Positions 50,121-59,331 of a stretch of 64,000 nt of DNA are shown here, piece after piece. The stretch spans positions 58,521 through 122,520 of the forward strand of contig NZ_OMOQ01000004.1 of assembly GCF_900302475.1 (NCBI RefSeq). The letters run 5' to 3'. Position numbers and translations under genes: made by a program. The notes under the pieces are model-generated. The model was not told where the DNA came from. It ran no database searches and saw only the letters and a list, made by a program, of their open reading frames with translations. The DNA comes from Defluviimonas aquaemixtae (GTDB lineage: Bacteria; Pseudomonadota; Alphaproteobacteria; Rhodobacterales; Rhodobacteraceae). Each line of letters opens with the position of its first letter. The stretch's first letter is position 1.

Positions 50121-50591
50121 ATGCGGCTCGTGACTCAATGGGCGTTCGGCGTCTTCGCGCTCGACCAAGCGTCGAAATACTTCGTCGTCCACGTGATCGA
50201 TCTTTGGTCGCGTCAGCGGATCGACGTCGTGCCTCCGTTCCTCAACCTGCGCATGGCCTGGAACCAGGGCATCAACTTTGGCCTCCTCTCGAACGGCACG
50301 GAGATAATGCGCTGGGTACTCATCGCGCTCGCGCTCGCCATTTCAACCTGGGTCTGGTTTTGGGTCCGCCGAGAGCCGCATTCGCGAATCGTGCACTCCT
50401 CCGCCGGGCTCCTGATCGGCGGCGCCTTGGGCAACGTGCTCGACCGGCTCGTCTATGGGGCGGTTGCCGATTTCCTCAATATGTCCGTGCCCGGAATCGA
50501 CAACCCCTATTCGTTCAACGTCGCCGACATCGCGATCTTCACCGGTGCGGTGGGACTCGTCGTGTTCACCGGGCGGGACAAGACCACGTGA
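50121..50591 (+). CDS. lspA: Lipoprotein signal peptidase (signal peptidase II)
   Basis: 156 residues from the ATG at 50121, seven bases after purH. Four membrane segments. DQASKYF (15-21), NQGINFGLL (48-56), GNVLDRL (104-110), and the catalytic aspartates Asp117 in VADFLN and Asp136 in FNVADIAIF. Removes the signal peptide of diacylglyceryl prolipoproteins. Its neighbour encodes a lipoprotein. Confidence 0.96.
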   Translation: MRLVTQWAFGVFALDQASKYFVVHVIDLWSRQRIDVVPPFLNLRMAWNQGINFGLLSNGTEIMRWVLIALALAISTWVWFWVRREPHSRIVHSSAGLLIGGALGNVLDRLVYGAVADFLNMSVPGIDNPYSFNVADIAIFTGAVGLVVFTGRDKTT

Positions 50592-50644
50592 CGCGCGGCG
50601 GGACATGCGCTAAACCGAGGGCCAACGAGGCAAGGGAGTCATCC

Positions 50645-51205
50645 ATGGCAGCGAAGCGGCGCAGTCGCGCGGTCTTGGTCCGGGGCGTTCTTCTGGGCGC
50701 CGCGCTCATGCTCTCGGCCTGCGGCGGCAGGGGCAAGGACCCGACGCTGATGAATGTCCGCTCCGCCAGCCGGAGCCCGGACGAATTCGCGATCCTGCCC
50801 ACCAAGCCCCTGCAACTGCCCGAGGATCTGGCGAGCCTGCCCAACCCCACGCCGGGTGGCGCGAACATCACCGACCCCACGCCCGAGGCCGATGCCGTCG
50901 CAGCACTGGGCGGCAACCCCGCCCGCCTCGGTCCGACGACGATCGCGGCCGGCAACGGCGGCCTCGTTTCCTATGCGGCGCGGTTCGGCACGTCGGCTGA
51001 TATCCGCGGCGTGCTCGCGGCCGAAGATCTCGAATACCGCCGCGACAATGACGGGCGGCTCTTGGAGCGTCTGGCCAACGTGAACGTCTATTATCGCGCC
51101 TATGCGCCCATGTCGCTCGATCAGTATGCCGAACTGGAGCGCTGGCGGAGGGTCGGAGCCAAGACCGTTGGCGCACCACCCGAAGAGGTCTTCACCGGCA
51201 ACTGA
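50645..51205 (+). CDS. DUF3035 lipoprotein
   Basis: 186 residues. A basic start (MAAKRRSRAVLVRG), hydrophobic core and lipobox LSAC place the lipidated Cys at 26. The mature protein has SPDEFAILPTKPLQLP and LPNPTPGG, the DUF3035 pattern (also called beta-barrel assembly-complex-like protein BamF in alphaproteobacteria). Sits between lspA and two M16 peptidase genes, in keeping with an envelope role. Confidence 0.85.
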   Translation: MAAKRRSRAVLVRGVLLGAALMLSACGGRGKDPTLMNVRSASRSPDEFAILPTKPLQLPEDLASLPNPTPGGANITDPTPEADAVAALGGNPARLGPTTIAAGNGGLVSYAARFGTSADIRGVLAAEDLEYRRDNDGRLLERLANVNVYYRAYAPMSLDQYAELERWRRVGAKTVGAPPEEVFTGN

Positions 51206-51283
51206 TCATCACCTCCGCGTCATCGGGCTTGACGCGGGGCACCGGGCCTATACCTCTGGCCAATGTCAACGAGGGAGTGAGGC

Positions 51284-52627
51284 ATGATCCGCGCCGCCGC
51301 CAGGCTCGCCGCCGCCGTCCTAGTCCTAGCCGTGCCCGCGCGCGCCGCCGAGATCTCGGGATTCACGCTCGACAACGGGCTGGAAGTCGTCGTGATCGAG
51401 GATCACCGCGCCCCGGTCGTCGTGCAGATGGTCTGGTACCGGGCCGGGGCCGCCGACGAAAGGCGCGGCGTCTCGGGCGTCGCCCATTTTCTCGAACATC
51501 TCATGTTCAAGGGCACCGAAACGCTTGCACCGGGCGAGTTCTCCAAGACGGTCACGGCCAACGGCGGCTCGGACAATGCCTTCACCTCCTGGGACTACAC
51601 CGCCTATTTCCAGCGCATCGCGGCCGACCGGCTGGAGCTTGTCATGCGAATGGAGGCTGACCGGATGCAGGGGCTGATCCTGTCCGAGGACGATTGGAAG
51701 ACCGAGCGCGAGGTGATCATCGAGGAGCGCAACCAGCGCGTCGACAGCGATCCCGGATCGATCTTCTTCGAACAACGGCGCGCGGCGCAATACCTCAACC
51801 ATCCCTACGGCACGCCGATCATCGGATGGCGGCACGAGATGGAGAACCTGACCCGTCAGGACGCGCTCGACTGGTACCAGAGCTACTATGCGCCGAACGG
51901 CGCGGTGCTCGTCGTGGCGGGCGACGTTCGGCCCGACGAGGTCCGCCGCCTGGCGGAGACCTATTACGGCCCCCTAAAGCCCAGCCCCGACATTCACCCC
52001 CGCGCCCGCGCCCAGGAACCGCCCCAACTCGCCGAGCGGCGGCTTAGCTTCTCCGACCCTCGCGTCTCGCAGCCCTATGTGACACGCAGCTACCTTGCGC
52101 CGGAACGCGACCCGGGCGCGCAGGAAACGGCCGCCGCGCTCACGATCCTCGCTGAAATCCTCGGCGGCGACGGCCAGACCTCGGTCCTCGCCCGCAAGCT
52201 TCAGTTCGAGACGAAGCAGGCGATCTACACCTATGCGCGCTACGACGGTACGTCGCTCGACGACACGACGTTCAACATCGCCATGGTCCCGGCCGAGGGC
52301 GTCAGCCTGGCCGATGCCGAAGCGTCGCTGGACGGCGTTTTGGCCGACTTTCTCTCAACCGGCGTGGACGCAGAGCAGTTCGACCGCATCAAGACCCGCA
52401 TCCGCGCCGAGATGATCTATGCCCTCGACGACGTCGACGGTCTCGCCCGCCGCTATGGCGAGGCGCTGACGACCGGTCTGACGGTGGCCGATGTCGAGGC
52501 CTGGCCCGTGATTCTCGGTGCTGTGACCGAAGCCGACGTGATGGCGGCCGCGGCCGAGGTCTTCGACCGCCGCCGCGCGGTGACCGGCTGGATGATGCGC
52601 GACGGCGCCGAGGAGTTGATGCAATGA
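51284..52627 (+). CDS. M16-family zinc peptidase, exported, active subunit
   Basis: 447 residues with a signal peptide (1-21). The inverted zinc motif HFLEH (68-72; HxxEH) is intact, and the downstream Glu lies in TEREVIIEERN near 147. The C-terminal M16_C domain begins near 190. It overlaps the next gene by four bases (ATGA). Such pairs form heterodimers with a catalytically dead partner; the target peptides are unknown. Confidence 0.92.
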   Translation: MIRAAARLAAAVLVLAVPARAAEISGFTLDNGLEVVVIEDHRAPVVVQMVWYRAGAADERRGVSGVAHFLEHLMFKGTETLAPGEFSKTVTANGGSDNAFTSWDYTAYFQRIAADRLELVMRMEADRMQGLILSEDDWKTEREVIIEERNQRVDSDPGSIFFEQRRAAQYLNHPYGTPIIGWRHEMENLTRQDALDWYQSYYAPNGAVLVVAGDVRPDEVRRLAETYYGPLKPSPDIHPRARAQEPPQLAERRLSFSDPRVSQPYVTRSYLAPERDPGAQETAAALTILAEILGGDGQTSVLARKLQFETKQAIYTYARYDGTSLDDTTFNIAMVPAEGVSLADAEASLDGVLADFLSTGVDAEQFDRIKTRIRAEMIYALDDVDGLARRYGEALTTGLTVADVEAWPVILGAVTEADVMAAAAEVFDRRRAVTGWMMRDGAEELMQ

Positions 52628-53934
52628 TCCGGACCCTCTTCGCCGCCGTGCTGGCGGTCCTTGCCGCCCTACCTGCCGCTGCCGTGGATATCCGTGAAGT
52701 CACCTCGCCCGGCGGCATCCGCGCCTGGCTGGTCGAGGAGCACGAGATCCCGTTCACAGCGCTCGAGATCCGCTTCGAGGGCGGCACCAGCCTCGACCGG
52801 CCCGGCAAGCGCGGCGCGGTCCTGCTGATGACCGCGCTTCTCGAGGAAGGCGCCGGCGAGATGGACAGCCAGGGCTTCGCCGAGGCGCGCGACGCGCTCG
52901 CCGCCGAGTTCGAATTCGACGCCTTCGACGACGCCATGACCATCTCCGCCCGAATGCTGAGCGAGAATCGCGATGAGGCCGCAGCGCTCCTGCGTCAGGC
53001 CCTCATGGAGCCGCGCTTCGATGCGGATGCAGTCGAGCGGGTGCGGCGCCAGATCGTCTCGATCATCCAGTCCGACGACAAGGACCCCGGCACCATCGCC
53101 CGCCGCGCCTTCGACGAGGCGGCGTTCGGCGACCATCCCTACGGCTCGGATCGCACCGGCACGCTTGAAAGCGTGGCCGGGCTCACGCGTGATGATCTGG
53201 TCGCCGCCAAGGCTGACTTGATGGCCAAGGATCGGCTCTTTGTCTCCGCGGTCGGCGACATCACCGAGGAAGAACTCGGCCGCCTCCTCGACGGGCTTCT
53301 GGGCGGCCTGCCCGAAACCAGCGCGCAGATGCCGCCCAAGATTCAACCGATGCTCACCGGCGGCGTAACCGTCATCGACTATGCCTCGCCGCAATCGGTC
53401 GTCGTATTTGGTCATGCCGGGATCGAGCGTGAGGATCCCGACTTTTTCGCCGCCTACCTGCTCAACCAGATCCTTGGCGGATCCGGCTTCGCTGCGCGCC
53501 TCATGGAAGAGGTGCGCGAGAAGCGCGGACTGACCTACGGCATCTCGACCTATCTCGTGCCGATGGACCTGGCCGAGACCTGGCAGGGCTCCTTCGCCTC
53601 GGCGAACGAGAAGGTGACCGAGGCGATCGAGGTCGTGCGCGCGGAGTGGGCCAAGGTCGCCGAGGAAGGCGTAACGGCGGCGGAACTCGACGCCGCCAAA
53701 ACATATCTCACCGGCTCCTATCCCCTGCGCTTCGACGGCAACGGCCCGATTGCGAACATGCTCGTCGGCATGCAGAGCGAGGGCCTGCCGATCTCGTATG
53801 TGAACGACCGGAACGGCTATATCGAGGCGGTCACGCTCGACGATATCAAGCGCGTGGCCGCGCGGCTGATGAAGCCTGAAGCGCTGCGCTTCGTCGTCGT
53901 CGGCCAGCCGGTGGGGCTCGACAACACGAACTAG
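52624..53934 (+). CDS. M16-family peptidase homologue lacking the zinc site
   Basis: 436 residues with a signal peptide (about 1-20). Where HxxEH should lie the sequence is GAVLLMTALLEEGAG, so the zinc ligands are missing. The C-terminal part AAYLLNQILGGSGFAARLMEEVREKRGLTYGI retains the substrate-binding R/Y pair. This fits the non-catalytic subunit of an M16B heterodimer with the preceding gene. Confidence 0.92.
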   Translation: MIRTLFAAVLAVLAALPAAAVDIREVTSPGGIRAWLVEEHEIPFTALEIRFEGGTSLDRPGKRGAVLLMTALLEEGAGEMDSQGFAEARDALAAEFEFDAFDDAMTISARMLSENRDEAAALLRQALMEPRFDADAVERVRRQIVSIIQSDDKDPGTIARRAFDEAAFGDHPYGSDRTGTLESVAGLTRDDLVAAKADLMAKDRLFVSAVGDITEEELGRLLDGLLGGLPETSAQMPPKIQPMLTGGVTVIDYASPQSVVVFGHAGIEREDPDFFAAYLLNQILGGSGFAARLMEEVREKRGLTYGISTYLVPMDLAETWQGSFASANEKVTEAIEVVRAEWAKVAEEGVTAAELDAAKTYLTGSYPLRFDGNGPIANMLVGMQSEGLPISYVNDRNGYIEAVTLDDIKRVAARLMKPEALRFVVVGQPVGLDNTN

Positions 53935-53959
53935 GTCGCGGCCCTTCGGGGGCGAAGTC

Positions 53960-55003
53960 ATGGAAGGCATCCTGCCGATCGACACGGCGCTCAGGGGCGC
54001 GGCGGGCGGTTTCGCGCTCCTCCTCGCCGCGTTCGCGCTCGTGCCGCCAAGACGCGGACCGGCAGGGCTGTCGCTGGCGCTTCTGGGGCTGGGGCTCGCC
54101 TCCTATCTCCTCGTCTCTGCGCCCGCCTTCGACGCCGCGCCGCCCGCGCCACTCTACGCGCCCGTGGTCATCGCGATGGCGCTGCCGGCGATCCTCTGGT
54201 GGGCGGGGCTCGAATTCTTCGACGAAGCCGCGCCGTTCCGCGCCTATGTCGTGCCCCTTGGCCTCATCGTCGTCGCCACCGCACTCGCGACTTTCGCCTG
54301 GCCGCCCGCCGGATTGGTCAGAGGCGGCCTCGTCGTCCTCCTCTACCTGCACCTCTTCTATATCGCCTGGAAAAGCGGTCCCGGCGACCTCATCGAGGCG
54401 CGCCGCGGCCTCCGGCGCGTCTTCCTCGGCCTCGGCGCTCTGCTCGGCATCGCGATCACCGCCGAGGAATTGGGGCTCCTGACCGGCCTCCTCGGACCGG
54501 AGAAGTTCGTCCTGCAAGCAGCCAGCCTCGCGGCGCTGCTTGGCGCCTTCCTCACCTGGTTTGCCGCGAATCGCGAGACGATGTTTCGCGACGCTCCCGC
54601 TCGCCCGCGCCCGCTCGCACTCACCGCCGCCGAACATGCCGTGCTCGACCGCCTGACCGCGGCGATGGAGGCGGGCGTCTGGGCCGAGGAGGGGCTGACC
54701 ATCGGCCAGCTAGCAGGAGCCCTCGGCACGACCGAACACCGGCTGCGGCGGGTCATCAACCAAGGCCTTGGCTACCGCAACTTCGCCCGCTTCCTCAATG
54801 AACGCCGCATTGCGCGCGCCCGCGAAATCCTGTCCGAACCGGCCCGCGCCGACACGCCGATCCTGACGCTCGCCTACGAGGTCGGATTCGCCTCGCTCGG
54901 CCCCTTCAACCGCGCCTTCCGCGACATCACCGGTCTAAGTCCCAGCGAGTTCCGCGCCACCGCCCAGCCGATACCGGACAAAGCCACGCCGAAACCGGAG
55001 TAA
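53960..55003 (+). CDS. AraC-family regulator with N-terminal membrane domain
   Basis: 347 residues. Residues 1-200 are about six or seven hydrophobic helices; residues 245-340 are an AraC helix-turn-helix domain (LTIGQLAGALGTTEHRLRRVINQGLG, then ILTLAYEVGFASLGPFNRAFRDITGLSPSEFR). A membrane-bound transcription factor that presumably senses an envelope or lipid signal. It may regulate the desaturase-type gene next to it. Confidence 0.88.
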   Translation: MEGILPIDTALRGAAGGFALLLAAFALVPPRRGPAGLSLALLGLGLASYLLVSAPAFDAAPPAPLYAPVVIAMALPAILWWAGLEFFDEAAPFRAYVVPLGLIVVATALATFAWPPAGLVRGGLVVLLYLHLFYIAWKSGPGDLIEARRGLRRVFLGLGALLGIAITAEELGLLTGLLGPEKFVLQAASLAALLGAFLTWFAANRETMFRDAPARPRPLALTAAEHAVLDRLTAAMEAGVWAEEGLTIGQLAGALGTTEHRLRRVINQGLGYRNFARFLNERRIARAREILSEPARADTPILTLAYEVGFASLGPFNRAFRDITGLSPSEFRATAQPIPDKATPKPE

Positions 55004-55007
55004 CCCC

Positions 55008-55025
55008 GCCGATTTCGAAATCGGC
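55008..55025. promoter_or_regulatory. 18-base perfect palindrome between the AraC-type gene and the desaturase gene
   Basis: GCCGATTT-CG-AAATCGGC lies five bases after the regulator's stop and 57 bases before the desaturase start. No T-run follows. It may be a weak terminator or an operator; the position is compatible with either. Confidence 0.4.
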
Positions 55026-55081
55026 GCGAATTCTAGGGCCCCGGCCCGCCAGAACATCCGTCATCCGCAACCCGAAAAAGG

Positions 55082-56272
55082 ATGACGACGATGTTTTGTC
55101 TCTCCACCCTCGCCGGGCTCTATTCCGGCGTCTTCGCCGAAGACCTCGCCCGCTACGTGATCGCCGCGGGCGGCACGCATCTGGCCGTGAACCTCGCCTT
55201 CGGCCCTGCGCTCGCCCACCGCCGCGTGCGCGACGAACCGCGCCCAGGCACCCGCCAGATCGCTCGCGAAGTCGCGGCAAGTCTCCGCACGGTCGTGATC
55301 TTCGCGGCCTTCGGCACCACGATTGCGGCGGGCGCGCAGGCGGGCCTCCTGCCGGTCTATCTCCACATCGCCGACTACGGCCCGGCCTGGCTCGCCGTGT
55401 CGCTCGCGCTTCTAATCGTCGGCCACGACACTTGGTTCTACTGGTCGCACCGGCTTTTGCATCACCCGCGCCTCTTCCGCCCCCTACACCGGCTCCATCA
55501 CCGCTCGCACAACCCGACCGCCTTTACCGCCTACAGCTTCAACTTCGGCGAGGCATTCGTACATGCGACCTATCTGCCGCTCGCGCTCGCCGTGATCCCG
55601 GCGCATCCGTTGGTAATCTTTCTCTTCACCGCGCACATGATCCTCAGGAATGCCATCGGTCATTGCGGGACCGAACTTTTCCCTGCCACGCGCGACGGGC
55701 GGCCGCTCCTAGACTGGCTCACGACGGTCACGCATCATGACCTCCACCATGAAAACGGCCGCTGCAATCTCGGCCTTTACTTCACCTGGTGGGACCGTTT
55801 CTGCGGCACCGAGCACCCCGCCTATCTCGCCCGCTTCCGCGCCGCGCTCGGCCGCACCGCGATGCCCGTTCTCGCCGCCGCCTTCGGCCTGACGCTGCTG
55901 GGCGAGGCGCGCGCCGACACGCTCTCGGGCGGCTGGGCCAGCGAAGGCCTCTCGCTCGTCGTGCGGTTCGCGCCCTGCGAAGTCGACGCCGCGCGGGTCT
56001 GCGGCCGGCTCGCCCATGTCCGAGACGCTTCCGATGCACGGCACGTCGCCATCGGCGGCGTGATGGTCGACGGTCTCCGCGCCAACGGCGACGGCTGGGA
56101 CGGCCGCCTGAACGATCCCGCAACGGGCCGCGTCTATCGGGGCCATATCCGGCTCATCGACCGCGACACGATGGAGCTGAAGGGCTGTACCGGGCCGGTC
56201 TGCAAGCGTCAAATCTGGCGCTCGACCCGCTGGCTTGAGCGCATGACGCGCCCGCCCGTTCCCTTCCCGTGA
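55082..56272 (+). CDS. Sterol desaturase/fatty acid hydroxylase fused to a DUF2147 domain
   Basis: 396 residues; an ATG at 55091 has better spacing to the AAAGGA site. Residues 1-250 are a membrane hydroxylase with eight or more His ligands (HDTWFYWSHRLLHH 115-128, HRLHHRSH 136-143, THHDLHH 217-223). Residues 280-385 are DUF2147 (SGGWASEG, VCGRL, GWDGRLNDPATGRVYRG, LKGCTG). The junction MPVLAAAFGLTLLGEARA|D (261-279) resembles a signal peptide, so an exported DUF2147 protein seems to have been joined in frame. An internal start at 55862 could also make the second half alone. Confidence 0.85.
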   Translation: MTTMFCLSTLAGLYSGVFAEDLARYVIAAGGTHLAVNLAFGPALAHRRVRDEPRPGTRQIAREVAASLRTVVIFAAFGTTIAAGAQAGLLPVYLHIADYGPAWLAVSLALLIVGHDTWFYWSHRLLHHPRLFRPLHRLHHRSHNPTAFTAYSFNFGEAFVHATYLPLALAVIPAHPLVIFLFTAHMILRNAIGHCGTELFPATRDGRPLLDWLTTVTHHDLHHENGRCNLGLYFTWWDRFCGTEHPAYLARFRAALGRTAMPVLAAAFGLTLLGEARADTLSGGWASEGLSLVVRFAPCEVDAARVCGRLAHVRDASDARHVAIGGVMVDGLRANGDGWDGRLNDPATGRVYRGHIRLIDRDTMELKGCTGPVCKRQIWRSTRWLERMTRPPVPFP

Positions 56273-56323
56273 GACAATTGGTGAACTGGCCGAATCGGCG
56301 CGGGACATGCTAGTTATGGTGGC

Positions 56324-58159
56324 ATGACCGCGCCGAACCCCAAGATCGTGCCCGAACGCCCGCAGATTCGTCAGCTAGACGAAGCTGCGGTCAACCGCAT
56401 CGCGGCGGGCGAGGTGGTCGAGCGCCCGGCCTCCGCAGTCAAGGAACTCGTGGAAAACGCGCTCGACGCCGGGGCGCGGCGGATCGACGTCACCTATGCC
56501 GACGGCGGCAAGACCCTGATCCGCGTGACCGACGACGGCTGCGGCATGACGGAGGAAGACCTGCCCCTAGCGCTTGCCCGCCACGCGACCTCGAAGATCG
56601 ACGGCTCCGACCTTCTGAACATCCGCTCCTTCGGTTTCCGGGGAGAGGCGCTGCCTTCGCTCGGCGCGGTCGGGAGGCTGAGGATCGCCTCCCGCGCCGA
56701 AGGCGCCGAGGCGGCCGAGATCGCGGTCGCGGGCGGGCGCGCAGGGCCTGTCCGCCCTGCGGCGCTCGCAGGCGGCACGGTCGTCGAACTGCGCGACCTT
56801 TTCTATGCCACGCCCGCCCGGCTGAAGTTCCTGCGCTCCGACCGGGCCGAGGCGCAGGCGATCAAGGATGTCGTCCAGCGCCTCGCCATGGCCGAGCCCT
56901 ATGTCGGCGTCACCCTGCGCGACGCGACCGGCGGCGGCGAGGGCCGGGTGGTCCTGCGCGCCGACGCCGCGCAAGGCGAGCTCTTCGACGCGCTGTCCGA
57001 GCGCCTCCGCCGCCTTGTCGGCAACGAGTTTGCCGACAACGCGCTGCCGATCGACGCGGAGCGCGAAGGCATCCGTCTGACCGGCTTCGCGGCGCTGCCC
57101 ACCTATTCGCGCGGCGCGGCGGTCGAGCAGTTCCTGTTCGTCAACGGCCGCCCGGTCCGCGACAAGCTCCTGATCGGCGCGCTCCGCGCCGGCTACATGG
57201 ACGTCCTTTCCCGCGACCGCCACCCGGCCGCCGTCCTCAACCTCACCTGCACCCCCGAGCGCGTGGACGTGAACGTCCATCCCGCAAAGGCAGAGGTGAG
57301 GTTCCGCGAGCCGGGCATCGCGCGCGGCCTCGTCGTGTCCGCCTTGCGCCATGCACTCGCCGAGGCCGGCCACCGCGCCTCATCCACTGTCGCGGGCCTG
57401 ACACTCGGCGCCATGCGGCCAGAGCCCGCCACCCCGCGCATCTACCAGATGGATCGCGCGTCCCAGACCGCGCTCCGCGCGGCCTACACGGCCCAGGCGC
57501 CGCTTGCCTCCGAACTCGCAGAAGCCTCGGCCCGCTTCGACCCCGTGCCCGAACCGGCCGCCGAGGAGAAGGCCGAAAACCACCCCCTCGGCGCCGCCCG
57601 CGCTCAGGTTCACGAGAACTATATCATCTCCCAGACTGAACGTGGCCTCGTCATCGTCGATCAGCACGCCGCGCACGAGCGCCTCGTCTACGAGCGCCTG
57701 AAACGCCAGAGTGCCGAAAACGGTGTCGCCGCCCAAGCGCTTCTGATCCCCGAGATCGTCGACCTCTCAGACGGCGACGCCCGGCTTCTCCTCGACCATG
57801 CCGAGACGCTCTCCAGCCTCGGCCTCAAGATCGAGCCCTTCGGCGGCGGAGCCATCGCGGTCCGTGAAACTCCCGCCGTTCTCGGCGAGGTCAACGCCGC
57901 CGCGCTACTTAAGGACATCTTGGACGAGCTTCGCGACCTTGGCGACAGCCAGCGCCTGCAATCCCGGATCGACGCGGTCCTCTCCCGTATGGCCTGCCAC
58001 GGCTCGGTCCGATCCGGTCGCCGCATGCGCCCGGACGAGATGAACGCGCTCCTGCGCGAAATGGAACGGACCCCGCTCTCCGGCCAGTGCAATCACGGCC
58101 GCCCGACCTACGTCGAACTGAAGCTATCCGACATCGAACGCCTATTCGGACGCACATGA
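56324..58159 (+). CDS. mutL: DNA mismatch repair protein MutL
   Basis: 611 residues. The GHKL ATPase half has [40 protein letters not shown] and GFRGEALPS. The C-terminal endonuclease half has [12 protein letters not shown], matching DQHA(x2)E(x4)E, and later CHGSVRSG, so it should nick DNA itself, as in organisms without MutH. Overlaps rmuC by four bases. Confidence 0.98.
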   Translation: MTAPNPKIVPERPQIRQLDEAAVNRIAAGEVVERPASAVKELVENALDAGARRIDVTYADGGKTLIRVTDDGCGMTEEDLPLALARHATSKIDGSDLLNIRSFGFRGEALPSLGAVGRLRIASRAEGAEAAEIAVAGGRAGPVRPAALAGGTVVELRDLFYATPARLKFLRSDRAEAQAIKDVVQRLAMAEPYVGVTLRDATGGGEGRVVLRADAAQGELFDALSERLRRLVGNEFADNALPIDAEREGIRLTGFAALPTYSRGAAVEQFLFVNGRPVRDKLLIGALRAGYMDVLSRDRHPAAVLNLTCTPERVDVNVHPAKAEVRFREPGIARGLVVSALRHALAEAGHRASSTVAGLTLGAMRPEPATPRIYQMDRASQTALRAAYTAQAPLASELAEASARFDPVPEPAAEEKAENHPLGAARAQVHENYIISQTERGLVIVDQHAAHERLVYERLKRQSAENGVAAQALLIPEIVDLSDGDARLLLDHAETLSSLGLKIEPFGGGAIAVRETPAVLGEVNAAALLKDILDELRDLGDSQRLQSRIDAVLSRMACHGSVRSGRRMRPDEMNALLREMERTPLSGQCNHGRPTYVELKLSDIERLFGRT

Positions 58160-59331
58160 TCACCTTCAACGGTCAGACCTACGCGCTTGACGACCCGCTC
58201 GTCCTCGCCACCCTCGGGGGCGGAACGCTCATCCTCGCGCTCTTCATCCTCATCATCGTCACATTGCGCGCCGCCTCGCGCTCCGCCCGAATGTCCGAGC
58301 CGATGCTGGCGCAGATGCAGGCGCTCGGTGGCCGCGTTCAGGCGCTCTCGGACGGTCAGCACCAGCTCACGGGTGGCCTCCACCACGTCTCCGAAACGCA
58401 GGCCGCCTCCCAGACCAAGGTGCTGCAATTGATGGAACAGCGCCTCTCCGAGGTCTCGCGCGGCATGACCGAAAGCTTGCAGGGTACCGCAACCCGCACC
58501 GCCCGGTCGCTCGGCGAGCTGCAGCAGCGCCTGGAAACTATCGACAAGGCCCAGACGAACATCGAAAAGCTGTCGGGCGACGTACTCAGCCTTCAAGACA
58601 TCCTGTCGAACAAGCAGACCCGCGGCGCCTTCGGGGAGATCCAGCTCAACGACATCGTTCGGAAGGCGATGCCGCCTGATGCCTTCACGATGCAAGCGAC
58701 GCTGTCGAACGGACGTCGCGCCGATTGCCTCATCCACCTGCCCAATCCGCCGGGTCCCATCGTCATTGACTCGAAATTCCCGCTCGAAGCCTACGAGGCG
58801 CTGCGCCGGGCCGAGAACCAGTCGCAGCTCATCGAGGCGCAGCGGATGCTGCGCATAGCCGTGCGCGCTCACATCAAGGCCATCGCCGAACGCTACATCC
58901 TCGACGGAGAGACCGCCGACGGCGCACTGATGTTCCTCCCCTCCGAGGCCGTCTATGCCGAGCTTCACGCCAACTTCCCCGAGCTTGTCCGCGAAGGCTT
59001 CAATGCGAAGGTCTGGATCGTCTCGCCCACGACCTGCATGGCGACGCTGAACACGATGCGGGCGGTGCTGAAGGACGCGCGGATGCGCGAACAGGCCGGC
59101 GCCATCCGCACCACGCTGCGGCAGCTTCACCGCGACGTTGAACTGGTGGTGGAGCGCGTCTCCAAGCTCGACACCCATTTCAACCAGGCCCGCCAGGACC
59201 TCGACGGCATCACCACGGCCGCCGAGCGCGCCGGCAAACGCGCCGCCCGGCTCGACAATTTCGACTTCGAGGAGCTTGCGCCCGAGGGTGACACGCCCCG
59301 CATCGTGCCGCTGACGAAGTCCACGCAGTGA
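58156..59331 (+). CDS. rmuC: DNA recombination protein RmuC
   Basis: 391 residues from the ATG overlapping the mutL stop (ATGA). One membrane anchor near 18-40 ([19 protein letters not shown]), a long coiled coil (60-155) and the RmuC domain with [31 protein letters not shown] and [15 protein letters not shown]. RmuC-type proteins limit recombination at inverted repeats and carry a restriction-endonuclease-like fold. Its end is overlapped by the convergent monooxygenase frame. Confidence 0.93.
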   Translation: MITFNGQTYALDDPLVLATLGGGTLILALFILIIVTLRAASRSARMSEPMLAQMQALGGRVQALSDGQHQLTGGLHHVSETQAASQTKVLQLMEQRLSEVSRGMTESLQGTATRTARSLGELQQRLETIDKAQTNIEKLSGDVLSLQDILSNKQTRGAFGEIQLNDIVRKAMPPDAFTMQATLSNGRRADCLIHLPNPPGPIVIDSKFPLEAYEALRRAENQSQLIEAQRMLRIAVRAHIKAIAERYILDGETADGALMFLPSEAVYAELHANFPELVREGFNAKVWIVSPTTCMATLNTMRAVLKDARMREQAGAIRTTLRQLHRDVELVVERVSKLDTHFNQARQDLDGITTAAERAGKRAARLDNFDFEELAPEGDTPRIVPLTKSTQ

